Both the position numbers and the translations under genes were made by a program. Positions 32,691 to 44,490 of a DNA stretch of 64,000 bases are shown piece after piece; positions within the stretch are counted from its first letter, which is position 1; each line of letters starts with the position of its first letter. The stretch comes from Megalopta genalis. Lineage: Eukaryota > Arthropoda > Insecta > Hymenoptera > Halictidae. The notes beneath the pieces were generated by a model. That model saw only the letters and a program-made list of their open reading frames with translations, searched no databases and was not told the DNA's origin. Where the stretch lies: the NCBI RefSeq assembly GCF_051020955.1, contig NC_135013.1, positions 3,192,501-3,256,500 on the forward strand, read 5' to 3'.

Positions 32691-33639
32691 TTCTCGTGAC
32701 ATCTCCGACAAAATTTAACAATAAACAATGAATAACAAATCGTTGAAAAAAATGTAGAAATTGCTATGGGAAGTTACGATAAATGAATTATGTGAATATG
32801 TTAAAAATTTGCTACCAAAGCAAAACTTAATTTCATTTAATAATAAATAATAATAAATTTTATCTGGACCATAGATTTATTGCTGGGACAAAACAAGAGA
32901 CAAAATATGCACTCGTATTGTTCTTCGCATTACGTTCGCAGATTGCATAATCAAATGTTATGATCAAGGAAACGTTCGACGGACCGTTTGTACGTGGGCT
33001 AATTATATCGTGTTGCCGTTTTGTTCCGAGCACGATTGATAATAACTGTTAATGAATATTAATGAGAATTACTTTTGACGGGACGCGTCGTATGAATAAT
33101 TTCGATAATTCTTTGATTCCCGAATAATCAATTTTCCGCGGGTAAATTGCACCGTTAATTTGGCACACAGTCACGTTCCGGTCGATCATTCTCGTTCGCG
33201 GAGCAAATATTCGTCGGCATCAATCTTGTTTACAACGCGTTCGGAAAAAATATATATATCCGGCTTCACGTTTTTCCTGTAAAACAACAACGGCCGCACC
33301 GTATATTTTTCTGTTCTGTTTACGAACGGACCCATCGGTGTTATAGCAACTTTATTTAACCATAACTCTCTCTCGTTACGCGACGAAGGTAATTCATAAA
33401 ACACCGTCGCCGTGACTACAATGATAAAATAAACGTGACGCGGTAAATCAATCAGTGCGCACCGTCGTTAAAAATGATTTATTCGTTCGATTGAATCAAC
33501 AATGGATCGACGAGAAAAAATATCCTGGAAAAAACATCGGAAAATTAATTTATGAATAAAAATGAAGACCTTCGTGTATTTTCATGTATTCTGGGAGAAT
33601 TTCTGTCGTTTCGAACCTTGATCGTATCTACTACAGTCA
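32691..33639. other. Low-copy DNA
   Basis: Unique AT-leaning sequence with a CpG-containing stretch at 32930-33480. Nothing recognisable. Confidence 0.45.
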
Positions 33640-33894
33640 TTTTATTTATTATTTACTATAGTATTATTTATTATTATTAATTATTATTATTTACTATAGT
33701 AGTATTTATTATTATTATTTGTTATTATTAATTATTATTATTTACTAGAGTAGTATTTATTATTATTATTTATTACTATTGATTATTATTATTTACTATA
33801 GTAGTATTTATTATTATTATTTATTATTATTAATTATTGTTATTATTTACTATAGTAGTATTTATTATTATTATTTATTATTATTATAGCCTAT
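33640..33894. repeat. ~54 bp ATT-rich tandem array
   Basis: Four to five units, each with ACTATAGTAGTATTTATTAT followed by repeated ATT triplets. Confidence 0.85.
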
Positions 33895-33970
33895 ATTATT
33901 GTCTCCATTTCTCAAATTGTCCATTTTTGTGTACAATCCGATTTGCGTCAATTAGGAAAAATTTACCGTA
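33895..33970. mobile_element. Family 2 MITE, right half only
   Basis: CTCAAATTGTCCATTTTTGT, TGCGTCAATTAGG and AAATTTACCGTA match the right half of the 26728 copy. The left half is replaced by the ATT array. Confidence 0.75.
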
Positions 33971-34542
33971 ATTAACTCCCGCGTCGGAATAATTCGCACT
34001 GACTCAGAACGTAACGCTTTTACCGATTAACGGCCCGCGATTTGTAAAACGTGAACGGGTCACAAGCCGTAGATTATAGAGCGCGGTGAATCAGCTGCGA
34101 GCAATTCATTCACACAGTTGAAACACCGCGGCAAAAAGACGAACGGCGTTCGTTTTCTGGGAGATAATTGAACCGCTTTAAGCAATAATTGTCGCCCGGC
34201 CGTGTTGATTCATCGTCGCGACCTTGTACGCGTTTTTTTTTTAATGAATCGATTTCGATTTACTTCTCACGGCGCGAGAATGCGCCGCCTACGCCGCAGC
34301 GATTGCTGCGGAATCCGGTGTGCATTAATACGCGCGCCTGCACAATTCATGCGTTGCCAAATGATTCGGCGCGACTTGCGTAAAATCGAAAAACGTGCAT
34401 CGCGCACGGTCGATAAACTTCGATCAATGCTAACGCAACCATTCGAAGCGTGACATCAGCCTCCGATTTGGTCCTTGCGAATACCATGCGATTTACCTTT
34501 TCATTTGCTCGCGCGGTTTAGCTCCATTCAAGCTAGCTATTA
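33971..34542. other. CpG-rich low-copy block
   Basis: Unique CpG-rich sequence, two overlapping plus-strand frames (64 and 83 residues), no domain. No gene supported. Confidence 0.45.
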
Positions 34543-34913
34543 TATACGGGGTGTGCCAAAAATGTCTCGCAATCCGGAAATGGCGGGTTCCTCGGATCAT
34601 TTGAAGCAACTTCTTCCTTTACAAAAATGTTCTCCGAGGCACCGTTAACGAGTTATTAACGAAAAACAGTGACCAATAAGAATCGAGTACGGCTGACGTG
34701 AAGCGGCCCAGCCAACCAGCACGCGAAGCCCAGTACCGCTCATTGGCTCGGTCGCCTCGCGCCAGCCGAGCTCGTCTCTCATTGGTCACCGTTTTTCGTT
34801 AATAACTCGTTAACGGTGCCTCGGAGAAAATTTTTGCAAAGGAAAAAGTTGCTTCGAATGACCCGAGGAACCCGCCACTTTCGGATTGCGAGACATTTTT
34901 GGGATATCCTGTA
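34543..34913. mobile_element. Family 1 MITE, complete copy
   Basis: TATACGGGGTGTGCCAAAAA to TTTTTGGGATATCCTGTA. Both termini carry substitutions, indicating an older copy. Self-complementary body intact. Confidence 0.9.
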
Positions 34914-35385
34914 GAATCTTTTTCCCGTTATCTAGTATTTTAGTATTGTTTAATATTATACAGTATTATTTAGTACTATGAAATTAAATTTAATAATAAA
35001 ACACGCGCTCTATTTTCATTTTTCTTCTGTCGAAGACGGTTCGATATTTTTAATTATTTTCAATAGTTGTATACAACAGTTCTCCAGCAAATTTACACAA
35101 CTTCTGACACGTTAATTAATTAGTGCAATTGAGCAGAACAAGGGATATTTAAGAAATGTAATTTGGAAATAAGATGTTAGTAGGAAAATATTTAATATTC
35201 GAATATTCTTCATATTTCTTTAACACGTTAACAAATGCTTGACTGTCTAGAATGAATTGCAAATATAAAATTAAATTAATACTCTAACAAAAGCTTGTTC
35301 GTTTAGCTAATAATAACGAGAGCTTCGATTTTTTTTAAAGCGTACAATATTGGACGAAATTGTGCATTGGTGAACGATTTTTAAA
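34914..35385. other. AT-rich low-copy DNA
   Basis: No gene or element recognised. Confidence 0.45.
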
Positions 35386-35576
35386 ATAATAAAAATAATA
35401 TAATAATATAATATATAATATATATATAATATATTATATATATTATATATTATTATATATATAATATATATATATATATATAATATATATATAATATATA
35501 TATATATAATATATATATAATATATATATAATATATATATAATAATATATAATATAATATAATAATAATATAATAA
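35386..35576. repeat. (TA)n-rich tract
   Basis: Almost pure TATATA/ATAATATA sequence. The minus-strand YIYIIYI frame is a translation of the repeat. Confidence 0.95.
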
Positions 35577-36179
35577 GAAGAATTGCGAATGCACTTTGTA
35601 ATTGCACCATTATTATTTCCTTGATATTTCAGCTGATTTTCAACAACAATAGGCTGTACTTGCTTGTATAGGTCTCGGCTAGATAGTTTTTAGGATAATG
35701 CTCGTAAACGGACGTGCAGCACAATCTATAATAGAACCGACGCGATAATGTTGCGGCGCATCATCGCGTGCATCGATGAACAGGGGCAGTCTACCGATAC
35801 GATTTGTATTGTACCGCTGCAATTTCGCGTGGCTCCTGATGACACGCACATTGAAAACTATTGATACCCATTGTAATTTATCCTCGGACGTGTCCGTCGC
35901 TCAGATAGCTTTCTCCAGCCGGGATTTCCCATCGATCGCGCGACCTTTGTACTCTTTCTTTTTTTATATAGCGACCACGCGTGACAGCCGCAGATATAAA
36001 ATGGAACGATGATGATTCGTCACAAGCGTTGAATTAAAATTATTGGAAAATTTTATGTATTGGATGTATAGTTTCTTGGTTCTATTCCAGCAAGAAATTT
36101 CTAATTTGCATAAAAGTCTGCTGAAACACATTTCAAGGAATTCAAAATTCATTTTAAGGCATATTTTAATAGCATTCAA
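35577..36179. other. Low-copy DNA
   Basis: Unique sequence with moderate CpG at 35690-36010. No gene supported. Confidence 0.45.
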
Positions 36180-36520
36180 TTTTCTATTTAATAGAATCTA
36201 ATTTGCAATTAAATAGAATTCAATCTCTAATTAAATAAATTTAAGCTTGCAATTAAACAGAATTCTATTTCCAATTAAATAGACTTTAATTTCTCATCAA
36301 ATAGAATTCAATTTCTAATTAAATAGAATTCAATTTTCAATTAAATAGAATTAAATCTCTAATTAAATAAATTTAAGCTTGCAATTAAACAGAATTCTAT
36401 TTCCAATTAAATAGACTCTAATTTCTCATTAAATAGTATTCAATTTCTAATTAAATAGACTTTAATTTCCAATTAAACAAAATTCAATTTAGTAGAATTC
36501 TATTTCTCATCTTGATACAT
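36180..36520. repeat. 22 bp tandem array with ~133 bp higher-order repeat
   Basis: Units of about 22 bp such as CAATTTCTAATTAAATAGAA. A six-unit block containing TTTAAGCTTGCAATTAAACA occurs twice, about 133 bp apart (near 36238 and 36370). Confidence 0.9.
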
Positions 36521-36789
36521 TAATGGAAGAAACAGAATTACATTTGTAACAAATATCTGCTCGATTATTTTCAACTTATTAGAGAAGATGCTAGGATCGA
36601 AACTATGATTTTCATTCGACTCTTGCTGGTTGCACAGAAAGTTACTCGACATGACCTTAACAAATCTGACAATGCTGCTCGATTATTTCCAACTTATTAA
36701 AGCAAATGCTAAGATCGAAACCATAATTTTCATTCTGTTATTACCAGACTGCATATCTTCGTGCAAAATAACAACACTTTACCTCGATT
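36521..36789. repeat. ~117 bp tandem duplication
   Basis: GCTCGATTATTTTCAACTTA with GCTAGGATCGAAACTATGAT (from 36560) recurs in a diverged form from about 36677 (GCTCGATTATTTCCAACTTA, GCTAAGATCGAAACCATAAT). Confidence 0.75.
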
Positions 36790-38150
36790 ACACAAAGATT
36801 GATTTCCATACTTAGTTTTGTTAAAAAACAAACATCTTTCTCTTACATTTCATACAAAGATATTTCCCACCCAATTTCCCTTCGCGCGAAAAATCATCTT
36901 AAACATCGCGTTGCGCGAACTGGTAACGCTTCCGGTTCTGCAAGGGTTGATGCCACGAACTGGAAGCCAGCGGACGGAGCGCCGTACACCGTGCGAGCGA
37001 ATCGGTAAATTTCTTTGTTGGTGGTCCCGGGCCGTTAAGTTTTTTCTCGTTTTGTCAAAAGCCCCGGGATCGATTATTCGGAAGCAGTGTGCTTGTCGCG
37101 CGCGAGTGTGCGGCGAACGATAACAGCGAAGCTCGCCCCCCTCCCCGCCCCCCACCTGCGATAAATCAGGAATACGAGGCGAGCCAAAAGGACCTCTAAT
37201 TTACAGACTAACTTGTACGCGTCGTAGAGTCAGCGGCGGGGCATTATCCGGCATTATTAGGGACGAGATAGTAATTACGGCGCTGCGTGATGCTGCCGGT
37301 ACTGCGGTCGCTATACGACATAATTAAATTACCGATAAACCGATGGAGAAAGCGTGTAGAGACGCCGGGAGGCCACCTCCCCGGCGACGTGTCGCGAAAT
37401 CCATGCGAATCCACCGTTGAATCCATTAGCCGGGAAACCTGCGCCGGATCGATCGCCCGTTTTCCCCGGAAAACCGCCGCCGCGTTTCTTCGCCCGGGCC
37501 AAGAAACATATTTAAAAATTACCGGCCGGAAGAACCGGCCCGGCCGGCCGGTTTCTTGCCGGTATTTTCTGGCCGGACGGAACTTTATACCGGCTGTAAA
37601 CGAGAACGGTTTTCATTTAGCCGGGTTTTGATAGGCAACCGGGCCGGCATCCTCGTTTCTAAGCAAACGATCCGCGCGTTAAGGGGGCAGATTCATGGCG
37701 GCGTTTCCAGTCAGGATATGGTGCTGGCTCATCACGTTCCGGTCATCGTATACACTTGATTTCCATGAGAACCATTTGTTGGATTATGTTTCGGTTTCAT
37801 TGCGCCGGATTCATCGCATAGCCCGGCTATATACGATCGCGGATTCGTTCCTCCGTTCGTAGACCGGCTCTCGAATATTCATCACCGGTTCTCCGGCTTT
37901 TATGGCCGTTCGCAAACGCTGTCTCGATTGTGTTCCTTCTGTACGAGATCGTGCACAAATACTCTCGAGCGCCAGGGTTCATCGTGAAACGGTCGGCAAG
38001 GGGTTCATTGGAAACGACGTCTCGCTGTTTATCGTTACACTCGTTTCTATTTTTTTTCCGGTAAATTTTATTATTATTATTAATTTTTATCGATCACGCG
38101 ATTACGTTGGTTCGTGGAAAAATGTGTAGGTAGTATTTTGAGTAACTATA
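36790..38150. other. CpG-rich low-copy block
   Basis: CpG-rich at 36890-37740, with dense CCGGCC phrases at 37520-37575 that allow local hairpins. Frames of up to 114 residues on both strands, none recognisable. AT-rich beyond 38030. Confidence 0.5.
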
Positions 38151-38490
38151 TATAGAGTGTTCCTTAATTATGTTAATACACGAAGATATGTGATTCCTGA
38201 GGTTATTTGAAGTAACTTTTTCCTTTGCGAAAATGCAATTCGAGGCTTCGTTTACGAGTTATCGATGAAAAAGCATTGACCAATGAGAGACGCGCTCGGC
38301 TGCCGTGAGGCGGAGCCCAGTACCGCTGACTGGCTCGGCCGCCTAGCGCTGGGCATGCTCGTCACTCATTGGTCACTGGTTTTTTCCTGAATAACGCGCG
38401 AACGAAGCCGCGCATTGCATTTTCGTTAAGGAAAAAGTTACTTCGAATCGCCTCAGGAATCATCCCTTTCTGGATGTTAACATAATTATC
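38151..38490. mobile_element. Family 1 MITE, diverged subfamily B
   Basis: TATAGAGTGTTCCTTAATTA at the left, with GTTAACATAATTAT near the right. The body keeps TTCGTTTACGAGTTATCGAT and its complement. The right terminus has lost the CACCCTGTA end. Confidence 0.8.
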
Positions 38491-38679
38491 GTTGCAATAA
38501 GTAATTTTGATTTTTCGAATTGACAGCTGACAAGAAAGCCGAGATTACTTTCGCGACTAAGCGATGGAGATTTTAAGTTAGCAGATTTTATATAATTTAT
38601 GGGAGAAACGAATAAGTAAAATCCAGGTTATAACTATTGAGAGAAGAAATGCACAGTTTGTACAGTTTGTACAGTTTGT

Positions 38680-38735
38680 ACTGTACTTTTGTACAGTTTG
38701 GGCAGAAAGTTTCTATTCTGCACAAAGATCCGCAG
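38680..38735. repeat. Left half of a ~45 bp inverted repeat pair (with 40276-40335)
   Basis: CTGTACTTTTGTACAGTTTG and GGCAGAAAGTTTCTATTCTG here are present in reverse complement at 40276-40335 (TAGAAACTTTCTGCCCAAAC, TGTACAAAAGTACAG). They could bound a roughly 1.6 kb element, which contains no coding frame. A short GTACAGTTT tandem precedes it. Confidence 0.7.
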
Positions 38736-38760
38736 CTTAATAATAATAATACACAAAGTA

Positions 38761-39252
38761 TTAACCCTTTGCACTCGAGGCTATTTTAACCCTTTGCACT
38801 CGAGTGACGACTCTGAGGCGCCACTAAAAACTGCTATACTATTTTTCAAAATAACTCTAATAGTATCAGACTCATTTTTATATCTAAAAGACTGTTAAAA
38901 TTGCAAAAGTTTTGTACTTGCCAATAAGCTTCCGTATGCATAAATCGCTATAAATCATATAAAACAGAAACATCGTAGATCAGAAAGTATGTTTAAAATA
39001 TAATTACAATAGCTTCGAGTGCAAAGGGTTAATTGTAAATCTAAAATAATTTTTCTGGCTTATAGCATTTTCATTTTATATCACACAGAGTGCATTTTGC
39101 GCGGATGAAATTGAGTCTTGTGACCTCGCACGACAGTTAGACTTCTAACAATCTTTTCAATCTAAACGTTGTTGATATAAGAATTATTTTAGGACGTGAT
39201 ATAACAAATTTGAGTGGCGTCTCAGAGTCGCCGCTCGAGTGCAAAGGGTTAA
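38761..39252. mobile_element. Two overlapping TTAA-ended (piggyBac-like) elements
   Basis: Four TTAACCCTTTGCACTCGAG termini occur: outward left ends at 38761 and 38786, right ends at 39032 and 39252. The sequence next to the ends pairs 38761 with 39032 (GAGGCTATT/AATAGCTTC) and 38786 with 39252 (GAGTGACGACTCTGAGGCG with CGTCTCAGAGTCGCCGCTC), so the two elements interlock. Neither contains a transposase. TTAACCCTTT termini plus TTAA edges fit non-autonomous piggyBac-like transposons. Confidence 0.8.
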
Positions 39253-40275
39253 TTTCTTCAAAATTGCAGTGGTTAAATCAGTTTGAATCGAACGAATATA
39301 CAGAACGAGAATACATATCTTGAATCAAGCTAGGAAAAAGTACGCAACCTTGACATAACCTTGACATAACCTTGAAACAGGAAGCACCTTTCATCGCAAG
39401 ACAAAGATGTACCGACGAGAAGCAAAATTGACGAGTTTCGGATGCAAAACGTTCCTATCCAAATAATGAAAGTTGTTCCGAAAATGTTGCCGCACAGTAA
39501 TAAATAATGACTGACTTACGCGACCAATCCGACGCCTCCAAGTCGACCATTCCACGCGGTCCACACGCGGGCAAACATCGAAGTTGCTGTTGTTGTAACT
39601 GTGCCGGCGAATTTATCACGTCCCTGATTAACGTGCGTGATATTTTCAAATAATCCGCTCTAACGATATAGGAGCAGGATATTAATTGTAGTTGTTTGGA
39701 AACACCCGAAGCAAACGTGCTTCATAACGATTTATAGTCTGGTTTATTTCGTTTGAAAGTTATCGACCGTTTCCGTTTCTCCGTGGGCACAATAAAATGC
39801 AGCTTTATACACCGTGGCGCGGCGAAACGAGAATAGATTACTAGCGCCGCACTAAGGCGTCGTATTTCCGAACCCGTGAATGGCTTGAAGACGACATCTG
39901 CTGTAAAGTTCAGACAAGTAATAAACAGGGCTCTCGACGTCTCACGCAATTTGTACGACATTCGGACCTGTGTTCACCGATATCGGGAGCTTCGTTTATT
40001 GTACGAACTATCATAAAATTAAGCATGATAGCAGGAAAGATATATCGGTAATTTATTTTTGGCACCTTTTAAACGGGGTTCGTTTATTAACTAGCTATTA
40101 TTATAACCTCTCGCTCGGTTGTCAAACACTCGAAAATAAAATCGAGAAATTTTTACCAAAATTAGACTCGATAACTAACCTAGAAATTCGATAATCTTTT
40201 AGTGAAGCATTTTGGAGTTTTTATCACATTTACGACTGTTACAGTTAGTTTAGTTTATTCGATTCTTTTCGGGTC
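39253..40275. other. Low-copy DNA
   Basis: Unique sequence. AACCTTGACAT is repeated at 39348-39375. Frames are short and not recognisable. Confidence 0.45.
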
Positions 40276-40335
40276 ACAAAGTCTTTATGCAGAGTAGAAA
40301 CTTTCTGCCCAAACTGTACAAAAGTACAGTTACTT
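40276..40335. repeat. Right half of the inverted repeat pair with 38680-38735
   Basis: TAGAAACTTTCTGCCCAAAC followed by TGTACAAAAGTACAG, the complement of the left member with two or three mismatches. Confidence 0.7.
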
Positions 40336-40740
40336 TTGCAAAAACTACAAACTTATGAGCAATTTCTTTTTACTAATTTTCTATTCTATTCCTTAAAATA
40401 TATAAAACAAATAAAAATAGAAATTTTCTGTCGTATATTACAATTATTATGGATAGAACGGAGACAGGAATTAACGAATGAAATTATAATTTACACAAAT
40501 GCAATAAGTTTAATAATATTAAATACGATTACAATACACACGTGTGAACACAATGGGTTTTTAAACAACGAGTGACGCGAACAAACGATACGAAATATTA
40601 GTGTATATATTAGTGTGTTAATGATGAAATATAATATTGCATATTAGGGATCAGGTATAATATCGCATATTAAGGACGAGATATAATACTGCATATTAGT
40701 GATATAATACAATGCTGTATTATTAAAATATAATACAGTA
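40336..40740. other. AT-rich low-copy DNA
   Basis: AT-rich, with a few copies of an ATATAATACTGCATATTAG-like phrase at 40628-40740. No gene. Confidence 0.45.
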
Positions 40741-40983
40741 CTAACCCTTAACGGTCCAATGCCGCCATATACGTTGCAAAAATCAATAGAACCGTAAAAT
40801 CTGACGGAAAACTTTGTACTTCGATGAAAATGTATCAATGAATTTTTATAAAATAAATCTTGTTTCATATATTTCATATACACATAAATCTTTAGTATAT
40901 ATAATTTCTCTTCGTATGAAATATAACTTGGACTAACTACTTGAAATGTAGTCTTGAAATACTTCTGGTCCGCTAATGGTTAA
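40741..40983. mobile_element. Degenerate TTAA-type MITE
   Basis: The left CTAACCCTTAACGGTCCA and the complement of the right end (TTAACCATTAGCGGACCA) agree at about 14 of 18 positions. 243 bp, no coding frame of note. The left TTAA has mutated to CTAA. Confidence 0.55.
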
Positions 40984-41058
40984 TACCGTATAATACAGTA
41001 TAACAAATGAACATGAAAAAAACATACGTGATATAGAAAAATCAATAGGTAATTGCAA

Positions 41059-41156
41059 TAATAAATTCTGCCTAATTGACGCTGTATCTCCTCTTCCAAA
41101 AAAATTATCCATTCTTATGCAAGATCTGAGCGTCAATTAGAAGAAATTTACTGTAA
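41059..41156. mobile_element. Family 2 MITE, internally deleted copy
   Basis: TAAATTCTGCCTAATTGACG at the left and GCGTCAATTAGAAGAAATTT followed by ACTGTA at the right. About 98 bp, similar in length to the 10664 copy, with the middle missing. Confidence 0.8.
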
Positions 41157-41859
41157 ATATGAAGAACGTCCGAAGGTGCCACAATTAATTACCGTAAATA
41201 CGATGCGCCGCGATAATTCAAATACACTTTCGTGCGATTAAATTCTCAACGAAACTAATCATTGTCCACTTTCCAGAGCGTCCGAGGAAACATCGAGGTA
41301 TTCGACGACCGAGGGCATCGGTATTCGTCGCCGTTCCACGAAGTGTACACGCAAAACGTTAAACCGGCACCGTCAATATTTGCATCCGAGGCAGAAGTTA
41401 AAGTGGCAATTAACGCACCGGAAGTTCGCTAATGAAAACCGAGCGGATATAAAATACCGATGAGCAGTGCCGCCGATGCCGGCCGGGTAAGTTCGACGCC
41501 GTTGTAATTTCCATGGGATATAAAACAGAGGAGAGAGGGGGGGGCGAGGGTCACGGGGCCGGTGAACACGCGACGGCGGTAGTTCCTTTATTGCGGGCCG
41601 CGAAAACCAGAAACTTCTCGAAGTCTGTTCGGTGTCGACGCCGACACGACGCACAGTTGTCCTCTTCGCCGAAAAGCTCGCCGCAATTCCCATAACCTCG
41701 TGCGATCCTAATGAAAATTAGCATTGTTATGCTTTCGGGGTGGCCGAATTCGAATCTGTGGTCGTAGATGGAAAATTTTTACAGGATCCTTCATTTATAC
41801 TAACAACACAAACGTGTTATATTTTAATTAACTGCTGCAATAAAAATAATATGCGATAA
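41157..41859. other. CpG-rich low-copy block
   Basis: Unique, CpG-rich at 41270-41700, with a G-rich run at 41528-41548. Overlapping frames on both strands, none recognisable. Confidence 0.45.
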
Positions 41860-42055
41860 TAATAATAATAATAATATAAATATTAAAGTAAATATTTAGA
41901 AAATTAAATATATTTTAAAATAAAATAAATAAAAATAAATAAATAAAAAATAAATAAATAAAAATGAATAAAAAAAATAAAGAAATAAAAAATAAATAAA
42001 ATAAAGAAATAAAAAAATAAATAAAATAAATAAAAATAAAAAAATTATTATACAC
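41860..42055. repeat. A-rich (AAATAAATAA) tract
   Basis: Low-complexity AATAAATAAAAA sequence with no fixed period. Confidence 0.9.
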
Positions 42056-43320
42056 TTTTCAACCATTTTAACCTAGTGAACTAATCGCTCAAGCACCCCC
42101 CAAAAATGTATACCGAAATTATAAAAAAAAGAGTTATTCCGTTCCGAAAGGTGTACGAACAGTTCGTGTAGCGGACTGTACATCGAAAATCCGTATTTCG
42201 TCCAGGTTTTCGGCGAAAAGGACAACCGTCGCGACAGCGGCCGGGAGGGTAGTTTCGCAGGAAAATACGGGGCGGCCGGATGGTTACGGGTGAATCCGTT
42301 GGAATATTCAAAAGCCGATCAAGGAGGGCAAAGTTTTTCCAATGAAGATCATCCCCGGGAAAATTCCGTTGGAATTCCAAGGGTAACACTGGCCGAGGAC
42401 ACACAGCCAGCGGCTCGGTGCTCCGTAAACAACGGATCGATGTAACGCGCTTTCAACCCTTGCTCCCCTTTCCCATCTCTTTTTTTTTCTCTCTCCGCCG
42501 CGGTCGACGTCGTCGTCATCATCATCTTCCTCCGTCTCCTCCTCCTCTTCCTCCTCCTCCTTCTCCTCCTCCTCCTCCTCCTCCTCCTCCTCTTCCGCTT
42601 CGTCTTCCTCTCGCGTTCCCGTCCCCCCGGCATCCTCCTCTTCCAGCCCGCGTGAAAAGCCGCGAGCAAAGTGGCTGTGTATCGTTCGCGATCAACGTTT
42701 TACACGAAATTCCGCTCTCACGAAAATACCTTGGAATATCAAATGGCCGAGAGAAGAGCCCTCGAGGAGAACCGGAGCGTGGCGCTCCCGACGGAAAAAC
42801 TTTTTCGAGCCGGGCGTAGTGGGTACGCGATTCCGCGGCGACGGTTTATGCAGCTCTCTACCGAAAGAGACCGGCCCGTTTCCCCGGGATTTATCATCGC
42901 CGCGAAATTACCCGGGACCCGATTACAACCGGCCGCAATTCCGATTCCACGAGATTCCGTTTTTACGAGCGCAGCGTAGCGCTGCGCTACGCTGCGCTGC
43001 GCAGCGCCGCGCGGCGGCGAAGCGGCGAAACGGCGACCGGTTAACCGCCCGCGTCGTCCATGGGCCACGCGATTCCCTCTCGAGACGTTAATATTTATGG
43101 CGGTTCCGTTAGCGTGTGCGATATATGTACTTCTCAAGATATACAGCCGGCGCAGGAAGCGTTCGCACACTCTATTCCCGATTTTTGACAAATCGCCGAT
43201 ATTTAACCGTTCACGTATCGCGAACGCTTATTGTGAATCTGGATTAAATTTCAAGCTGACATATCCGGGCGTAATTAACATTATGTTTGTCGAACGAGAC
43301 GTATTACAGTTTCGTAGTTG
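42056..43320. other. CpG-rich block with (TCC)n tract
   Basis: It contains a polypyrimidine TCC/TTC run at about 42530-42600. The translations across it are polyproline or polyarginine and not a gene. A GC palindrome is at 42969-42997. Frames up to 150 residues are due to high GC. Confidence 0.5.
42969..42997. repeat. 29 bp near-perfect GC palindrome
   Basis: GCGCAGCGTAGCG and CGCTACGCTGCGC are exact complements separated by CTG. They are followed by further GCGCTGCGC repeats. Confidence 0.85.
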
Positions 43321-43935
43321 AGAAATGAACGGGATAGAATAATACGAGATCGTTTTCATTCGGAAATAAACGGGATAGAAGAATGAGAAATTATTTTTAT
43401 TCGCAGGTAAATGAGATCAAATAATGCGAGATTATTTTTATTCACAAATGAATGAAATAAAATAATAAAAAGTTATTTTTATTCACAGATGAATGGAATA
43501 AAATAATACAAAATTATTTTTATTCGCAGATGAATGAAATGAAAGAATGAAAAATTATTTTCATTCACAGATAAACGAAATAAAAGAATGAAAAATCATT
43601 TTCATTCCCAAATAAGCGAAATAAAAGAATGAAAAATCATTTTCACTCAGAGAGAAACGAAATAAAAGAATAAAAAATTAGTTCCATTCAAAGATATACG
43701 CTATGAAAGAATATAGGATTATTCTCATTAAAAATAAATGCGACAAAAGAATACAGAATTATTTTCATTAAAAAGCAAACTATAAAAAAGAGTACAGAAT
43801 TATTTTCATTAAAAAGTAAACTATATAAAAGAATACAGAATTATTTTCACTAAAAAGCAAGCTATAAAAAAGAATACAGAATTATTTTTATCAAAAACTG
43901 AACGAAATGAAAGAATAAAAAAATCAGAAGAATAG
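43321..43935. repeat. 41 bp tandem array
   Basis: About 15 units with ATTTTCATTCACAGATAAAC and GAAATAAAAGAATGAAAA. The left and right ends are more diverged, and the last five units change to a CATTAAAAAGTAAACTATA variant. Confidence 0.9.
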
Positions 43936-44490
43936 AATTTAATTTCAGTCTGACTCGTTATTACAAAACAAATGATCCATTATAATCCTGCTTCTTTTTT
44001 GATAACAAAAAATCTTGCAAATCGGTGCAGCATTCGTTAAATACAAGAATTCGAAGACCAGTGCATTTTGAAAAATCGATTTCTCGCCTGCTTCTACTCG
44101 GTTGTCCTTAAATTCGACGCGCAGAGACTGCAGTGGCGGCGTTCCGTCGTCAACCGGTTCGATTCTAATGCAAAATTCGCCAGTTCGAAGATTTTTAATT
44201 CCAACGCGAACCGCTCGCCTCTGACATTTGGCGAGCGAACGCGACGGGCACGAACAGTTAGGAAAATCCCGAGCGGCCATCGACGTGTCGTAAATCCATG
44301 TTTTGGAAAGTACGTATTCCGGTGGTCGGACAAGCACAACGGAGACCCGAAGTGCCGTGGTGCCAAGAAGCGGGGAAAAATTCGGCAGAAGTTCGCTTTG
44401 GCCCTCGGGCCAGAAGTTCGCCGTAGCCCTCTCTCGACAACTCTTAACAACTCGATATGCTTTTAGACCATAACTGACCGGCAGCGGACA
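43936..44490. other. Low-copy DNA
   Basis: Moderately CpG-rich unique sequence. Frames on both strands at 43945-44466 (up to 132 residues) share no recognisable domain. No gene supported. Confidence 0.45.

Noticed and set aside
39348..39375. AACCTTGACAT repeats as telomere-like sequence
   Set aside because: Only three copies and not the CCTAA/TTAGG type.
42418..42819. Proline-rich protein at the TCC tract
   Set aside because: Polyproline and polyarginine on opposite strands are translations of the trinucleotide repeat.
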